From the NCBI RefSeq assembly GCF_035818635.1, contig NZ_JAYLLH010000018.1, positions 24,890-88,889 on the forward strand: a DNA stretch of 64,000 nucleotides, in the 5' to 3' direction. A program made the translations under genes and the position numbers. The notes under the pieces are model-generated. The model was not told where the DNA came from and did no database searches. It saw only the letters and a program-made list of their open reading frames with translations. The DNA comes from Mesobacterium_A hydrothermale (GTDB lineage: Bacteria; Pseudomonadota; Alphaproteobacteria; Rhodobacterales; Rhodobacteraceae). Positions 45,638 through 54,800 of the stretch are shown here, one piece after another; position 1 is the first letter of the stretch, and each line of letters opens with the position of its first letter.

Positions 45638-46816
45638 ATGACCGAGATCACTTCTCGGACCGGGGATGGTTTGTCCCCGGTCACCCAGGTGGGGGCCGCG
45701 GTTGCGGGACTCGTCAGGGATATCAAGGGCCTGAAGGATGACCTTGAGGTGACACTGCAGCAACAGAAAGAGCGACTGACCATGCTTGACCGCAAATCCC
45801 TGAGCGCCGCGCGACCGGCGCTGTCCACGGCCACCGATCTTGAGCCGCCGCACAAGAAGGCATTCAGCGCGTACCTGCGGTCGGGTGATGACGATGCCCT
45901 GCGCGGGCTTGCACTGGAAGGCAAATCGCTGTCCACCGTGGTCAATTCCGATGGCGGTTACCTCGTGGACCCGGAAACGTCGGCCTCGATCGCGTCGGTC
46001 CTGTCGTTGACCGCGTCGATCCGGGCGATTGCCAATGTGGTGCATGTCGAGGCGTCGTCCTTCGACGTGCTGATCGACCACACCGAGGCGGGTGCCGGCT
46101 GGGCGACCGAGACCGGGGCGGCGACGGAGACCACGACGCCCAGCATCGACCGGATTTCGATTCCGCTTTACGAACTGAACGCCCTGCCAAAGGCCAGCCA
46201 GCGCCTGCTGGACGACAGCGCCTTTGACGTCGAGGGCTGGCTGGCCACGCGCATCGCCGACAAGTTCGCCCGCGCCGAGGCGGCGGCCTTCGTCAGCGGC
46301 GACGGCGTCGACAAGCCGACCGGGTTCCTGGATCACACGGCGGTGGCCAATTCGGGCTGGAGCTGGGGCAACCTGGGCTATGTCGCGACCGGCGTCGATG
46401 GTGCGTTCGATGCGTCGGGCGACAGCATCATCGACCTGGTCTATGCGCTGGGGGCGCAATACCGCGCCAATGGTACCTTCGTGATGAATTCGAAAACCGC
46501 CGGTACGGTGCGCAAGCTGAAGGATGCCGATGGCCGCCACCTGTGGTCGGACGGGCTGGCCGCGGGGGAACCGGCGCGTCTGCTGGGCTATCCGGTGCTG
46601 ATCGCCGAGGACATGCCGGACATCGCGAGCAACGCCTATGCGGTGGCCTTCGGGGATTTCCGTGCCGGCTATACCATTGCCGAACGTCCCGACCTGCGCG
46701 TGCTGCGGGATCCGTTCAGCGCCAAGCCGCATGTGCTGTTCTATGCCACCAAGCGCGTGGGCGGCGACGTCAGCGACTTTGCCGCGATCAAGCTGCTGCG
46801 CTTCGGCGTTTCCTGA
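45638..46816 (+). CDS. GTA g5, major capsid protein (HK97 fold)
   Basis: A 392-aa HK97-fold capsid protein. Residues about 1-110 form the helical delta/scaffold part that g4 is expected to remove. The mature part starts near KSLSTVVNSDGGYLVDPE. Later stretches such as FVSGDGVDKPTGFL and PVLIAEDMPDIASNAYAVAFGDFR are typical of phage capsids of this family. It is followed by a strong hairpin and a structured spacer. Confidence 0.95.
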   Translation: MTEITSRTGDGLSPVTQVGAAVAGLVRDIKGLKDDLEVTLQQQKERLTMLDRKSLSAARPALSTATDLEPPHKKAFSAYLRSGDDDALRGLALEGKSLSTVVNSDGGYLVDPETSASIASVLSLTASIRAIANVVHVEASSFDVLIDHTEAGAGWATETGAATETTTPSIDRISIPLYELNALPKASQRLLDDSAFDVEGWLATRIADKFARAEAAAFVSGDGVDKPTGFLDHTAVANSGWSWGNLGYVATGVDGAFDASGDSIIDLVYALGAQYRANGTFVMNSKTAGTVRKLKDADGRHLWSDGLAAGEPARLLGYPVLIAEDMPDIASNAYAVAFGDFRAGYTIAERPDLRVLRDPFSAKPHVLFYATKRVGGDVSDFAAIKLLRFGVS

Positions 46817-46825
46817 TCCAGCGAT

Positions 46826-46852
46826 CATGCGGGCCTGTGACAGGCCCGCATG
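46826..46852 (+). terminator. 12-bp hairpin directly after the GTA capsid gene
   Basis: CATGCGGGCCTG and CAGGCCCGCATG form a perfect 12-bp stem with loop TGA, nine bases after the capsid stop. No U-run follows, so it may slow decay or reduce read-through rather than stop transcription fully. This would favour capsid over downstream proteins. Confidence 0.65.
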
Positions 46853-46853
46853 A

Positions 46854-46927
46854 GGGTGCGTGCCGGAATGGAGCTTGCGTTGTCCAGCTGCTCCCCTCCG
46901 TCCGAGCAACGTGAGCGGCGCGCACCC
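46854..46927 (+). ncRNA. Multi-stem structured spacer before GTA g6
   Basis: An outer stem GGGTGCG/CGCACCC (46854-46860 with 46921-46927) encloses an inner 10-pair stem, GCTTGCGTTG with CAACGTGAGC (46873-46882 with 46907-46916), which includes two G-U pairs. Together with the hairpin at 46826-46852 this forms a folded 5' region for g6. It is proposed from base pairing only. Confidence 0.45.
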
Positions 46928-46996
46928 GCCTGATATGCCAAGCGGCAAGGTCCTTTGGTGCCGGATGGGCGCGGGGACGGTTTGCGGAGAATTGCG

Positions 46997-47587
46997 ATGA
47001 TGTTGATCGAAGAAACCCAGGTGCCTGAGGCGGCCTTGCCCGTCGAGGCGCTGAAGCGCCACCTGCGGCTGGGGACCGGATTTGCCGAAAGCACAGTGCA
47101 GGACGGGGTGCTGGCGTCTTTCCTCCGGGCGGCACTGGCGGCCATCGAGGGGCGCACCGACAAGGCGCTGATCGAACGCGGCTTCGTGCTGGTGCTGAAC
47201 CGCTGGAAGGATGTGTACGGCCAGCCGCTGCCGATTGCGCCGGTGAGCGCGGTCACGGCGGTAGGTGTGCTGGACCGCGACGGCAACGCGACGGCGCTGG
47301 ACCCCCGGTCCTTTCGGCTGGAACGGGACGCGACGGTGCCACGGCTGATGCCGGCGGGCGGGTCGCTGCCCGGACCGCCCGAAGGCGGCGCGGTCGAGAT
47401 CCGGTTCACCGCCGGGTTCGGCGGCTGGGACGCTTTGCCCGCCGACCTGGCGCAGGCGGTGCTGCTGCTGGCCGCGCATTACTATGAATACCGCGACGAA
47501 ACCGCACTGGCCGAGGGCTGCATGCCGTTTGGCGTGACCTCGCTGATTGCGCGCTATCGCCGGTTGCGCCTGGGGCTGGGCCAATGA
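46997..47587 (+). CDS. GTA g6, head-tail connector/adaptor protein
   Basis: A 196-aa protein of the phage gp6-like head-tail connector family. The N-terminal helical part (LPVEALKRHLRLG, then VLASFLRAALAAIEGRTDKAL) and C-terminal AVLLLAAHYYEYRDE are typical. It sits under the portal as the adaptor ring. ATGs at 46997 and 47000 are adjacent, with GCGGAGAATTGCG before them. The stop overlaps the g7 start. Confidence 0.9.
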   Translation: MMLIEETQVPEAALPVEALKRHLRLGTGFAESTVQDGVLASFLRAALAAIEGRTDKALIERGFVLVLNRWKDVYGQPLPIAPVSAVTAVGVLDRDGNATALDPRSFRLERDATVPRLMPAGGSLPGPPEGGAVEIRFTAGFGGWDALPADLAQAVLLLAAHYYEYRDETALAEGCMPFGVTSLIARYRRLRLGLGQ

Positions 47588-47922
47588 AGCGGCTGCGGAT
47601 GACCCGGGCGCTTGCGCTGGAGGCGCCGCAGATCGTGGCGGATGGGGCGGGCGGTTTCGTCACCACCTGGGCCGTGCTGGGAACGGTCTGGGCCGATGTG
47701 GCGCTGCGGTCGGGGCGCGCGGCGCGGGGAGGCGCAGGGGTGATCGGGGATGCGGGGTATCGCATCACGCTGCGCGCGGCCCCGGTCGGGTCCGAGGGAC
47801 GGCCGCAAGCGGGGCAGCGGTTCCGCGACGGGACCCGCGTTTTCAGGATCGAGGCGGTGGCCGAGGCGGATGCGCTGGGGCGCAACCTGACCTGTTTCGC
47901 ATCTGAGGAGGTGGCGGCATGA
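47584..47922 (+). CDS. GTA g7, head-tail joining (stopper-like) protein
   Basis: A 112-aa beta-rich protein of the phage head-tail joining family. Stretches such as TWAVLGTVWADVALRSGRAARGG, YRITLRAAP and GQRFRDGTRVFRIEAVAEAD fit SPP1 gp16-like stoppers. It overlaps g6 and g8 by four bases on each side. Confidence 0.88.
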   Translation: MKRLRMTRALALEAPQIVADGAGGFVTTWAVLGTVWADVALRSGRAARGGAGVIGDAGYRITLRAAPVGSEGRPQAGQRFRDGTRVFRIEAVAEADALGRNLTCFASEEVAA

Positions 47923-48326
47923 GCTATGGCGTGACGGCGGCCCTGCAGGTGGCGGTTTACGGGGCTTTGACGGGGGATGCGGCGCTGACCACGCTGGTCG
48001 GCAGCGACATCTATGACGCGATGCCCGGCGGCGCTCTTCCGGGGCTTTACGTCCTGCTGGGCGAGGAGAGCGCCAAGGATGCCTCTGACCAGTCGGGCGA
48101 CGGCGCCTGGCATGACCTGAGCGTGGCGGTGGTCACCGACCAGGCCGGGTTCCAGGCGGCCAAGAACGCGGCGGCGGCGGTGAGCGATGTGCTGCACGGC
48201 GCGGCGCTGAGCCTGCCGCGCGGACGGCTGGTCGGGCTGTGGTTCCGCAAGGCGCGGGCCAGCCGGCAAGGCGATGGCACGCGGCGGATCGACATGACGT
48301 TCCGCGCGCGGGTCGAAGACAACTGA
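47919..48326 (+). CDS. GTA g8, tail terminator-like protein (DUF3168)
   Basis: A 135-aa protein of the DUF3168 family that caps the tail tube at the connector. It begins GVTAALQVAVYGALTGDAAL, then has PGLYVLLGEESAKDASD and a C-terminal RRIDMTFRARVED. Size and position match RcGTA g8. Confidence 0.88.
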   Translation: MSYGVTAALQVAVYGALTGDAALTTLVGSDIYDAMPGGALPGLYVLLGEESAKDASDQSGDGAWHDLSVAVVTDQAGFQAAKNAAAAVSDVLHGAALSLPRGRLVGLWFRKARASRQGDGTRRIDMTFRARVEDN

Positions 48327-48349
48327 ATTCATCAAACGGAGTAACGGAT

Positions 48350-48772
48350 ATGGGTGCCCAGAACGGCAAGGACCTGTTGATCAAGGTGGATATGACCGGT
48401 GACGGCCAGTTCCAGACCATCGCGGGGCTGCGCGCGACGCGGCTGAGTTTCAACGCGGAAACGGTGGATGTGACGTCGCTGGACAGCGCCGGCGGGTGGC
48501 GCGAATTGCTGGGCGGGGCCGGGGTAAAATCTGCGGCGATTTCGGGCTCTGGCGTCTTTCGGGACGAGGCGACGGACGAACGCGCACGGCAATTGTTCTT
48601 TGACGCAGAGGTGCCGGATTTCCAGGTCATCATCCCCGATTTCGGCACGATCGAGGGGCCGTTCCAGGTGACCGCGCTGGAATACGCGGGGTCGCACAAC
48701 GGCGAGGCGACCTATGAGCTGTCGCTGGCCTCTGCCGGGGCGCTGACCTTTGTCGCGCAGCCGGTGATCTGA
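48350..48772 (+). CDS. GTA g9, major tail tube protein
   Basis: A 140-aa TP901-1-type major tail protein. GKDLLIKVDMTGDGQFQTIA and LRATRLSFNAETVDVTSLDS are the usual opening, and ALEYAGSHNGEATYELSLASAG closes it. The ATG at 48350 follows ACGGAGTAACGGAT. The stop shares a base with the g10 start. Confidence 0.92.
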   Translation: MGAQNGKDLLIKVDMTGDGQFQTIAGLRATRLSFNAETVDVTSLDSAGGWRELLGGAGVKSAAISGSGVFRDEATDERARQLFFDAEVPDFQVIIPDFGTIEGPFQVTALEYAGSHNGEATYELSLASAGALTFVAQPVI

Positions 48773-49092
48773 TGGCCAACCCGTGGCGCGGCGAGGTGGC
48801 GCTGGTGATCGACGGCGAACGGCGCGTGATGCGCCTGACGCTGGGGGCGCTGGCCGAACTTGAGGCGACGCTGGAGGCGGGATCGCTGGTGGCGCTGGTC
48901 GAGCGTTTCGAAACCGCCGCCTTCACCACGCGCGACGTGCTGGCGCTGATCGTAGCGGGGTTGCGCGGCGGGGGGTGGCAGGGGCGCGCCGGCGACCTGA
49001 CCTCTGCGCAGATCGAGGGCGGGCCGGTGGCCGCGGCGAAGGCGGCGGCGGAGTTGCTGGCGCGGGCCTTTGCCTTGCCCGAGGACGGCTGA
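48772..49092 (+). CDS. GTA g10, tail assembly protein
   Basis: A 106-aa protein of the GTA gp10 family (NPWRGEVALVIDGERRVMRLT, then LGALAELEATLEAGSLVALV). By position between tube and tape measure it is equivalent to the tail assembly chaperone of siphophages. It starts on the last base of g9. Confidence 0.88.
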   Translation: MANPWRGEVALVIDGERRVMRLTLGALAELEATLEAGSLVALVERFETAAFTTRDVLALIVAGLRGGGWQGRAGDLTSAQIEGGPVAAAKAAAELLARAFALPEDG

Positions 49093-49093
49093 G

Positions 49094-49288
49094 GTGGACT
49101 GGCCCGCCCTGATGCGTGCCGGGCTGCGTGGCCTGCGGTTGGCGCCAGAGGTGTTCTGGGCGCTGACCCCGGCGGAGCTGATGTTCCTGCTGGGCGGCGG
49201 TGCTCGCCCGATGAACCGGGCGCGGCTGGATGAGCTTGCCCGCGCCTATCCTGACACTTCCGGAGGGAAAGATGAGCGATCTGAGTGA
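49094..49288 (+). CDS. GTA g10.1, second tail assembly chaperone-like protein
   Basis: A 64-aa protein starting at GTG 49094 (VDWPALMRAGLRGLRLAPEVF, then WALTPAELMFLLGGGARPM). It matches a small phage tail-assembly family found after g10 in GTAs. It lies in a different frame from g10, one base after its stop. In lambda the corresponding G/GT pair is made by frameshifting, but no slippery sequence was seen here. It overlaps g11 by 17 bases. Confidence 0.82.
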   Translation: MDWPALMRAGLRGLRLAPEVFWALTPAELMFLLGGGARPMNRARLDELARAYPDTSGGKDERSE

Positions 49289-49919
49289 TTTGTCAACCGA
49301 TCTTGATGCGTTGGAGGAAAGCCTGTCCGGTGCGTCGGGCATGGCTGCGCAGTTCAACGCGGAGTTGCAGCGGATTCACACCACCTTTGCCGCGACGGGC
49401 AGCGGGGTGACGCGGCTGGAAACCGCGCTGAGCCGCGGGCTGGGACGTGCGATCGACGGCGTGGTGCTGGACGGGATGAAACTGTCCGACGCGCTGAAAG
49501 AGGTCGCGAATGACATGATTTCAAGTGCTTACAAGGCGGCGGTGCGCCCGGTGACCGATCATTTCGGTGGCCTGATCGCCGGGGGCGTGGCGCAGCTGTT
49601 CGGCGGGGCCTTTGCCGATGGCGCGGCGTTCGGCCAGGGCCGGGTGATGCCTTTCTCCAAGGGCGGCGTGCTGAGCGGGCCGGTCAGCTTTCCGATGCGC
49701 GGCGGCACCGGGTTGATGGGCGAAGCGGGACCCGAGGCGATCATGCCGCTGATGCGCGGCCCGGACGGGTCTCTGGGCGTGCGGGCGCAGGGCGGTGGCG
49801 GGCCGGTCAACGTGGTGATGAACATCACCACGCCGGATGTCGCCGGGTTCCAGCGCAGCCAGAGCCAGATCGCCGCGCAGATGGGCCGCGCGCTGGGGCG
49901 CGGGCAGCGCAACCGCTGA
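49272..49919 (+). CDS. GTA g11, tail tape measure protein
   Basis: A 215-aa protein, very short for a tape measure, as expected for the short GTA tail. The helical N-terminus (LSTDLDALEESLSGASGMAAQ) is followed by a Gly-rich region and the signature MPFSKGGVLSGPVSFPMRGG with GLMGEAGPEAIMPLMRG, common at tape-measure C-termini. The ATG at 49272 follows GGAGGGAAAG. Confidence 0.9.
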   Translation: MSDLSDLSTDLDALEESLSGASGMAAQFNAELQRIHTTFAATGSGVTRLETALSRGLGRAIDGVVLDGMKLSDALKEVANDMISSAYKAAVRPVTDHFGGLIAGGVAQLFGGAFADGAAFGQGRVMPFSKGGVLSGPVSFPMRGGTGLMGEAGPEAIMPLMRGPDGSLGVRAQGGGGPVNVVMNITTPDVAGFQRSQSQIAAQMGRALGRGQRNR

Positions 49920-49931
49920 GGAGGGTTTGCC

Positions 49932-50564
49932 ATGAGTTTCCATGACGTCAGGTTTCCGGCCAAGCTGAGCTTTGGCTCTGTCGGGGGGCCGGAGCGGCGC
50001 ACCGATATCGTGACGCTGACCAGCGGGTACGAAGAGCGCAACACGCCCTGGGCGCATTCGCGCCGGCGCTATGACGCCGGGATCGGGTTGCGGTCGCTGG
50101 ACGACATCGCCGCGCTGATCGCGTTTTTCGAGGCGCGGAAGGGGCAGATGTATGGGTTTCGCTGGAAGGACTGGTCGGACTACAAATCCTGCCTGCCGTC
50201 CGACGCGGTGCGCCACGATGACCAGGTTCTGGGCGTGGGCGATGGGGAAAGCGTTCAGTTCCAGTTGGTTAAGCTTTATCGTTCAGGTGCTGCGGATTAT
50301 CTGCGGCCGATCACGAAACCGGTGGCGGGCACGGTGCGCGTGGGCGTGCAATCGGATGAGCAGCAGGAAGGCGTCGACTATGAAATCGACCTGACCACGG
50401 GGATCGTGACGCTGTCGCACCCGCCGGTCGAAGGGATCGTGGTGACCGCAGGGTTCGAGTTCGACGTGCCGGTGCGGTTCGACACCGACGGGATCCAGAC
50501 CAGCGTGGCCAATTTCCAGGCCGGAGAGGCGCCGAACGTGCCGGTGGTGGAGCTGCGGGTCTGA
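49932..50564 (+). CDS. GTA g12, distal tail protein (DUF2460)
   Basis: A 210-aa protein of the DUF2460 family, a baseplate ring at the tube end. Typical parts are FHDVRFPAKLSFGSVGGPER, RRRYDAGIGLRSLDDIAALIAF and GQMYGFRWKDWSDYKSC. It overlaps g13 by one base. Confidence 0.92.
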   Translation: MSFHDVRFPAKLSFGSVGGPERRTDIVTLTSGYEERNTPWAHSRRRYDAGIGLRSLDDIAALIAFFEARKGQMYGFRWKDWSDYKSCLPSDAVRHDDQVLGVGDGESVQFQLVKLYRSGAADYLRPITKPVAGTVRVGVQSDEQQEGVDYEIDLTTGIVTLSHPPVEGIVVTAGFEFDVPVRFDTDGIQTSVANFQAGEAPNVPVVELRV

Positions 50565-51448
50565 TGGGGTTGCACGCGGGGCTGAGGGCGCATCTGGGCG
50601 GCGGGGTGACCACGGTGGCGCGCGCTTGGGCGGTGACGCGCAAGGACGGGTTGCGGCTGGGGTTCACCGATCACGACCGGGAGCTTGTCTTTGACGGTCT
50701 GGTGTTTCGCGTCGATACGGGACTGAGCGCGCTGGCGTTGCAGCAGGGCACCGGGCTTTCGGTCGACAACACAGAGGCGCTGGGGGCGCTTTCGGACAGC
50801 GCGATTTCCGAGGCAGATATCGACGCCGGCCGGTTCGACGGGGCCGAAGTGGTGGCCTGGCTGGTGAACTGGGCGGACGTCGACCAACGGCAGGTGATGT
50901 TTCGCGGCTCGATCGGCGATATCACCCGACATGGCGGTGCGTTCCAGGCAGAGTTGCGCGGGCTGACCGAGGCGCTGAACCGGCCCGTGGGGCGCGTGTT
51001 CCAGGCGCCCTGCGGCGCGGTGCTGGGCGACGGGGCGTGCCGGTTCGACATGGCGACGCCGGGATACTTCTGGGACGGCGCGGTGGTCGCCACCGAGGGG
51101 CGGCGCGTGCTGACCTTGGGCGCGCTGGACCAGTTCGATGCCGGATGGTTCCAGCGCGGGCGCGTGCGGGTTTTGTCAGGGCTGGCCGAAGGGCTGCACG
51201 GGACGATCAAGCGCGACAGCTGGGACGGGCAAAGCCGGACGGTGGAGCTGTGGACGGAGCTGCGCGCCGAGGTGGTCCCCGGCGATCTGGTCCGGATCGA
51301 GGCCGGGTGCGACAAGCGGTTTGACACCTGTCGGTTGAAATTCAACAACCTGCTGAATTTTCAGGGGTTCCCCGATATTCCAGAGGAAGACTGGATGGCG
51401 ATCCAGCCGGCATCGAGCACCGAGACCAGCGGAGGATCGCGGCGATGA
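50564..51448 (+). CDS. GTA g13, tail hub protein (DUF2163) with a four-Cys pattern
   Basis: A 294-aa baseplate hub protein. The N-terminal DUF2163 region includes VTTVARAWAVTRKDGLRLGF and TDHDRELVFDG. Four cysteines at 150, 159, 249 and 256 (PCGAVLGDGACRFD and GCDKRFDTCRLKFNN) match the pattern that holds an iron-sulfur cluster in lambda gpL-type hubs. A cluster here is therefore likely but not shown. It overlaps g14 by four bases. Confidence 0.92.
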   Translation: MGLHAGLRAHLGGGVTTVARAWAVTRKDGLRLGFTDHDRELVFDGLVFRVDTGLSALALQQGTGLSVDNTEALGALSDSAISEADIDAGRFDGAEVVAWLVNWADVDQRQVMFRGSIGDITRHGGAFQAELRGLTEALNRPVGRVFQAPCGAVLGDGACRFDMATPGYFWDGAVVATEGRRVLTLGALDQFDAGWFQRGRVRVLSGLAEGLHGTIKRDSWDGQSRTVELWTELRAEVVPGDLVRIEAGCDKRFDTCRLKFNNLLNFQGFPDIPEEDWMAIQPASSTETSGGSRR

Positions 51449-51876
51449 ACCGGGTGGTGACAGCCGCGCGCGGCTGGATCGGAACGCCCTATGTCCACCA
51501 GGCCTCGACCAGGGGGGCGGGCAGCGATTGCCTTGGGCTGTTGCGCGGTGTCTGGCGCGAGGTGATCGGCCCGGAACCGGTGCCGGTGCCCGCCTACAGC
51601 CGGGATTGGTCAGAGCCGCAGGGCGACGAGCGGCTGTGGCGCGTGGCGCAGCGGGTGCTGCGGGAAAAGCCCGTGCATGGCGAGGCCGCGGGCGACGTTC
51701 TGTTGTTCCGGATGCGGACGGGCGCGGTGGCGAAACATCTGGGCATCCAGGCGAGCGTGGGCGAAGGCGCCACGTTCGTGCATGCCTACAGCGGGCACGG
51801 GGTGGTCGAAAGCCGCCTGACGCCCCCCTGGCACCGGCGCATCGTGGCGCGGTTTGCCTTTCCGGCGGAGGGTTGA
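51445..51876 (+). CDS. GTA g14, NlpC/P60-type cell-wall peptidase
   Basis: A 143-aa cysteine peptidase of the NlpC/P60 superfamily that opens peptidoglycan of the recipient cell during DNA delivery. The catalytic Cys29 is in GAGSDCLGLLRGVWRE and the catalytic His98 is in AVAKHLGI. RGWIGTPYVHQAS is the usual start. It lies between hub and baseplate genes as in RcGTA. Confidence 0.93.
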   Translation: MNRVVTAARGWIGTPYVHQASTRGAGSDCLGLLRGVWREVIGPEPVPVPAYSRDWSEPQGDERLWRVAQRVLREKPVHGEAAGDVLLFRMRTGAVAKHLGIQASVGEGATFVHAYSGHGVVESRLTPPWHRRIVARFAFPAEG

Positions 51877-51879
51877 GGA

Positions 51880-54800
51880 ATGGCGACAATACTTCTTTCG
51901 GCGGCGGGGGCCGCGATTGGCAGTTCGGTCGGCGGGTCGCTGCTGGGCCTGTCGATGACCGCCGTCGGACGGTTTGCCGGGGCGACGCTGGGCCGGGCGC
52001 TGGATCAGCGGCTGATGGGCCAGGGCGCGGAGGCGGTGGAAACCGGGCGGGTCGACCGGCTGCGCATCACCGGCGCGGGCGAGGGGCGCGCGGTGCCGCA
52101 GGCTTGGGGCCGGGTGCGGCTGGGCGGGCATGTGATCTGGGCAACGCAGTTCGCCGAACATGTCAGCACGTCGGGCGGGGGCGGCAAGGGCGCGCCGTCG
52201 CAACCGAAGGTGCGGCAGTATTCCTATTCCGTATCGCTGGCGGTGGCGCTGTGCGAGGGCGTGATCACCGGGGTGAACCGGGTCTGGGCCGACGGGGTCG
52301 AGATTGCCGTGACCGATCTGAACATGCGGGTTTACGACGGCAGCGCCGACCAGATGCCCGATCCGAAGATGGAAGCAGTGGAAGGTGCGGGTGCGGTGCC
52401 CGCCTATCGCGGCACGGCCTATGTGGTGATCGAGGACCTGATGCTGGAACGGTTCGGCAACCGGGTGCCGCAGTTCAGCTTCGAGGTGGTGCGCCCGGTG
52501 CAGGACGATCCCGAGGAGATGCCCTTTGGCGTGCGGGGCGTTGCGCTGATGCCGGGGACGGGCGAATACGCGCTGGCAACCGAGCCGGTGCATTTCGACT
52601 ATGGCGCCGGGGTCAGCCGGGTGGCCAACGTGAACACGCCCTCTGGGCAGCCGGATTTTTCCACGTCGCTCAAGATGTTGGGCGATGAGCTGCCGGATTG
52701 CGGGGCGGTGTCGCTGGTGGTCAGTTGGTTCGGCAACGACCTGCGTTGCGGGGAATGCCACATCCGGCCGCTGGTCGAGCAGCGTTTGCAGGACGCTTCT
52801 CAGCCATGGACGGTTGCGGGTGTTGCCCGGTCGGTGGCCGGGCTGGTGCCCGAGGAGGACGGCCGGGTTGTCTATGGCGGAACACCGTCGGACGCATCGG
52901 TTCTGCAGGCGATCGCGGCGCTGAAAGAGGCCGGGCAGGCGGTGATGTATTACCCGTTCATCCTGATGGACCAGATGTCCGAGAACGGGATGCAGGACCC
53001 CTGGAGCGGGGCCGAGGACCAGCCGTCCCTGCCATGGCGCGGGCGGATCACGCTGAGCGTGGCGCCGGGGCGCGATGGGTCGCCGGATGGCACCGCTGCA
53101 GCGGATGCCGAGGTGGCGGCGTTTTTCGGCACTGCGGTGGCTGGTGATTTTGCCGTGGGGGACGGGACGGTCGCCTATACCGGGCCAATCGAATGGGGGT
53201 TCCGGCGGTTCATCCTGCACCAGGCGGCGCTGTGCGCGGCGGCGGGGGGCGTAGACGCGTTCTGTATCGGGTCCGAGATGCGGTCCTTGACGCAGATCCG
53301 GGGGGCGGCGGGGTTCCCGGCGGTGCAGGCGCTGAAGGCGCTGGCCGCCGAGGTGCGGGCACTGTTGGGACCGTCGGTAAAGATCGGGTACGCGGCGGAT
53401 TGGTCGGAATATTTCGGCTATCACCCGCAGGACGGGTCGGGGGATGTCTATTTCCACCTGGATCCGCTGTGGTCGGATCCGAACATCGATTTCGTCGGGA
53501 TCGACAATTACATGCCCCTGTCGGATTGGCGCGATGGCGCGGACCATGCCGATGCCGATTGGGGAACGGTTCACGATATCAACTACTTGCAGGCCAATGT
53601 TGCGGGCGGAGAGGGGTACGATTGGTACTATCCCTCGGCCGAGGCGCGCGCGGCGCAACGCCGCGAACCGATCAGCGACGGGGCCTATGGAGAGGCCTGG
53701 GTCTATCGCTACAAGGACATTCGCAACTGGTGGGGGCAACAGCATCACGACCGGATCGGCGGGGTGCGGCAGGAACTGCCGACGGATTGGGAGCCGGGGT
53801 CAAAGCCGGTCTGGTTCACCGAACTGGGGTGTCCGGCGGTGGACAAAGGCACGAACCAACCCAACGTGTTTTACGACGCGAAATCGTCGGAAAGCGCGTT
53901 GCCCCATTATTCCAACGGGTTGCGCGACCCGGCGATCCAGCGGGCCTATCTTAAGGCGATGCATGGCTATTGGGGCGATCCCGATAACAACCCGGTGTCA
54001 GAGGTCTATGCCGGGCCGATGGTCGACATGACCCGCGCCTTTGTCTGGGCCTGGGATGCGCGGCCTTACCCGTGGTTCCCGAATGCCGAGGATATCTGGT
54101 CGGACGGGGCGAACTGGCGTCGGGGGCATTGGATCACCGGGCGATCGGGGCATGTGTCGCTGGCTGCCGTGGTCCGCGAGATTTGTGCCCGCTCAGGGGT
54201 TTTTGATATAGATGTCAGTGGATTGCGCGGCGTTGTTCGCGGAATGACCGTGCCGGAATCGGGGGATGCGCGCGGCGCGTTGCAACCCTTGATGCTGGCC
54301 TACGGCTTCGATGCGATTGAACGAGACGGCGTTTTGGTGTTCCGGATGCGGGACGGGCAACGGGCGGTTGCGCTGGAGCGGGCAACGCTGGCGGTGCACC
54401 CGGACGTGGACAATGATCTGGTCGAGGTGCGCACGGGCGAGGCCGAGATGGCGGGCCGGGTGCGTGTGGGCTTTACCGAGGCCGACGGCGACCACCGGGT
54501 GATCACAGAGGAAACCGTGCTGCCGGACGAGGCGACCCATGCGGTGGCGGAAACCGAATTGCCGCTGGCGCTGACCCGGGCCGAGGGGCGGCAGGTGGTG
54601 GAACGCTGGCTGAACGAGGCGCGGGTGGCGCGCGACACCGTGCGCTTTGCCCTGCCGCCCAGCCAGATGGCGGTTGCGGCGGGCGACGTGGTGACATTGC
54701 CGCTGGAGGGAGTGCCGGCGCGGCTGCGGGTGGACCGGGTCGAAGTCACCACCCATCAGATGATCGAGGCGGTGCGGATCGAGGAGGCGGTCTATCACCC

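Noticed and set aside
48772..49288. Programmed frameshift joining g10 and g10.1
   Set aside because: No slippery heptamer was seen near the g10 end, and a GTG with a GAGG site can start g10.1 independently.
51610..53748. A 712-codon minus-strand frame within the GTA megatron region
   Set aside because: It is antisense to g14 and g15, is Arg/Pro/His-rich, and has no recognisable domain. It is a codon-bias shadow.
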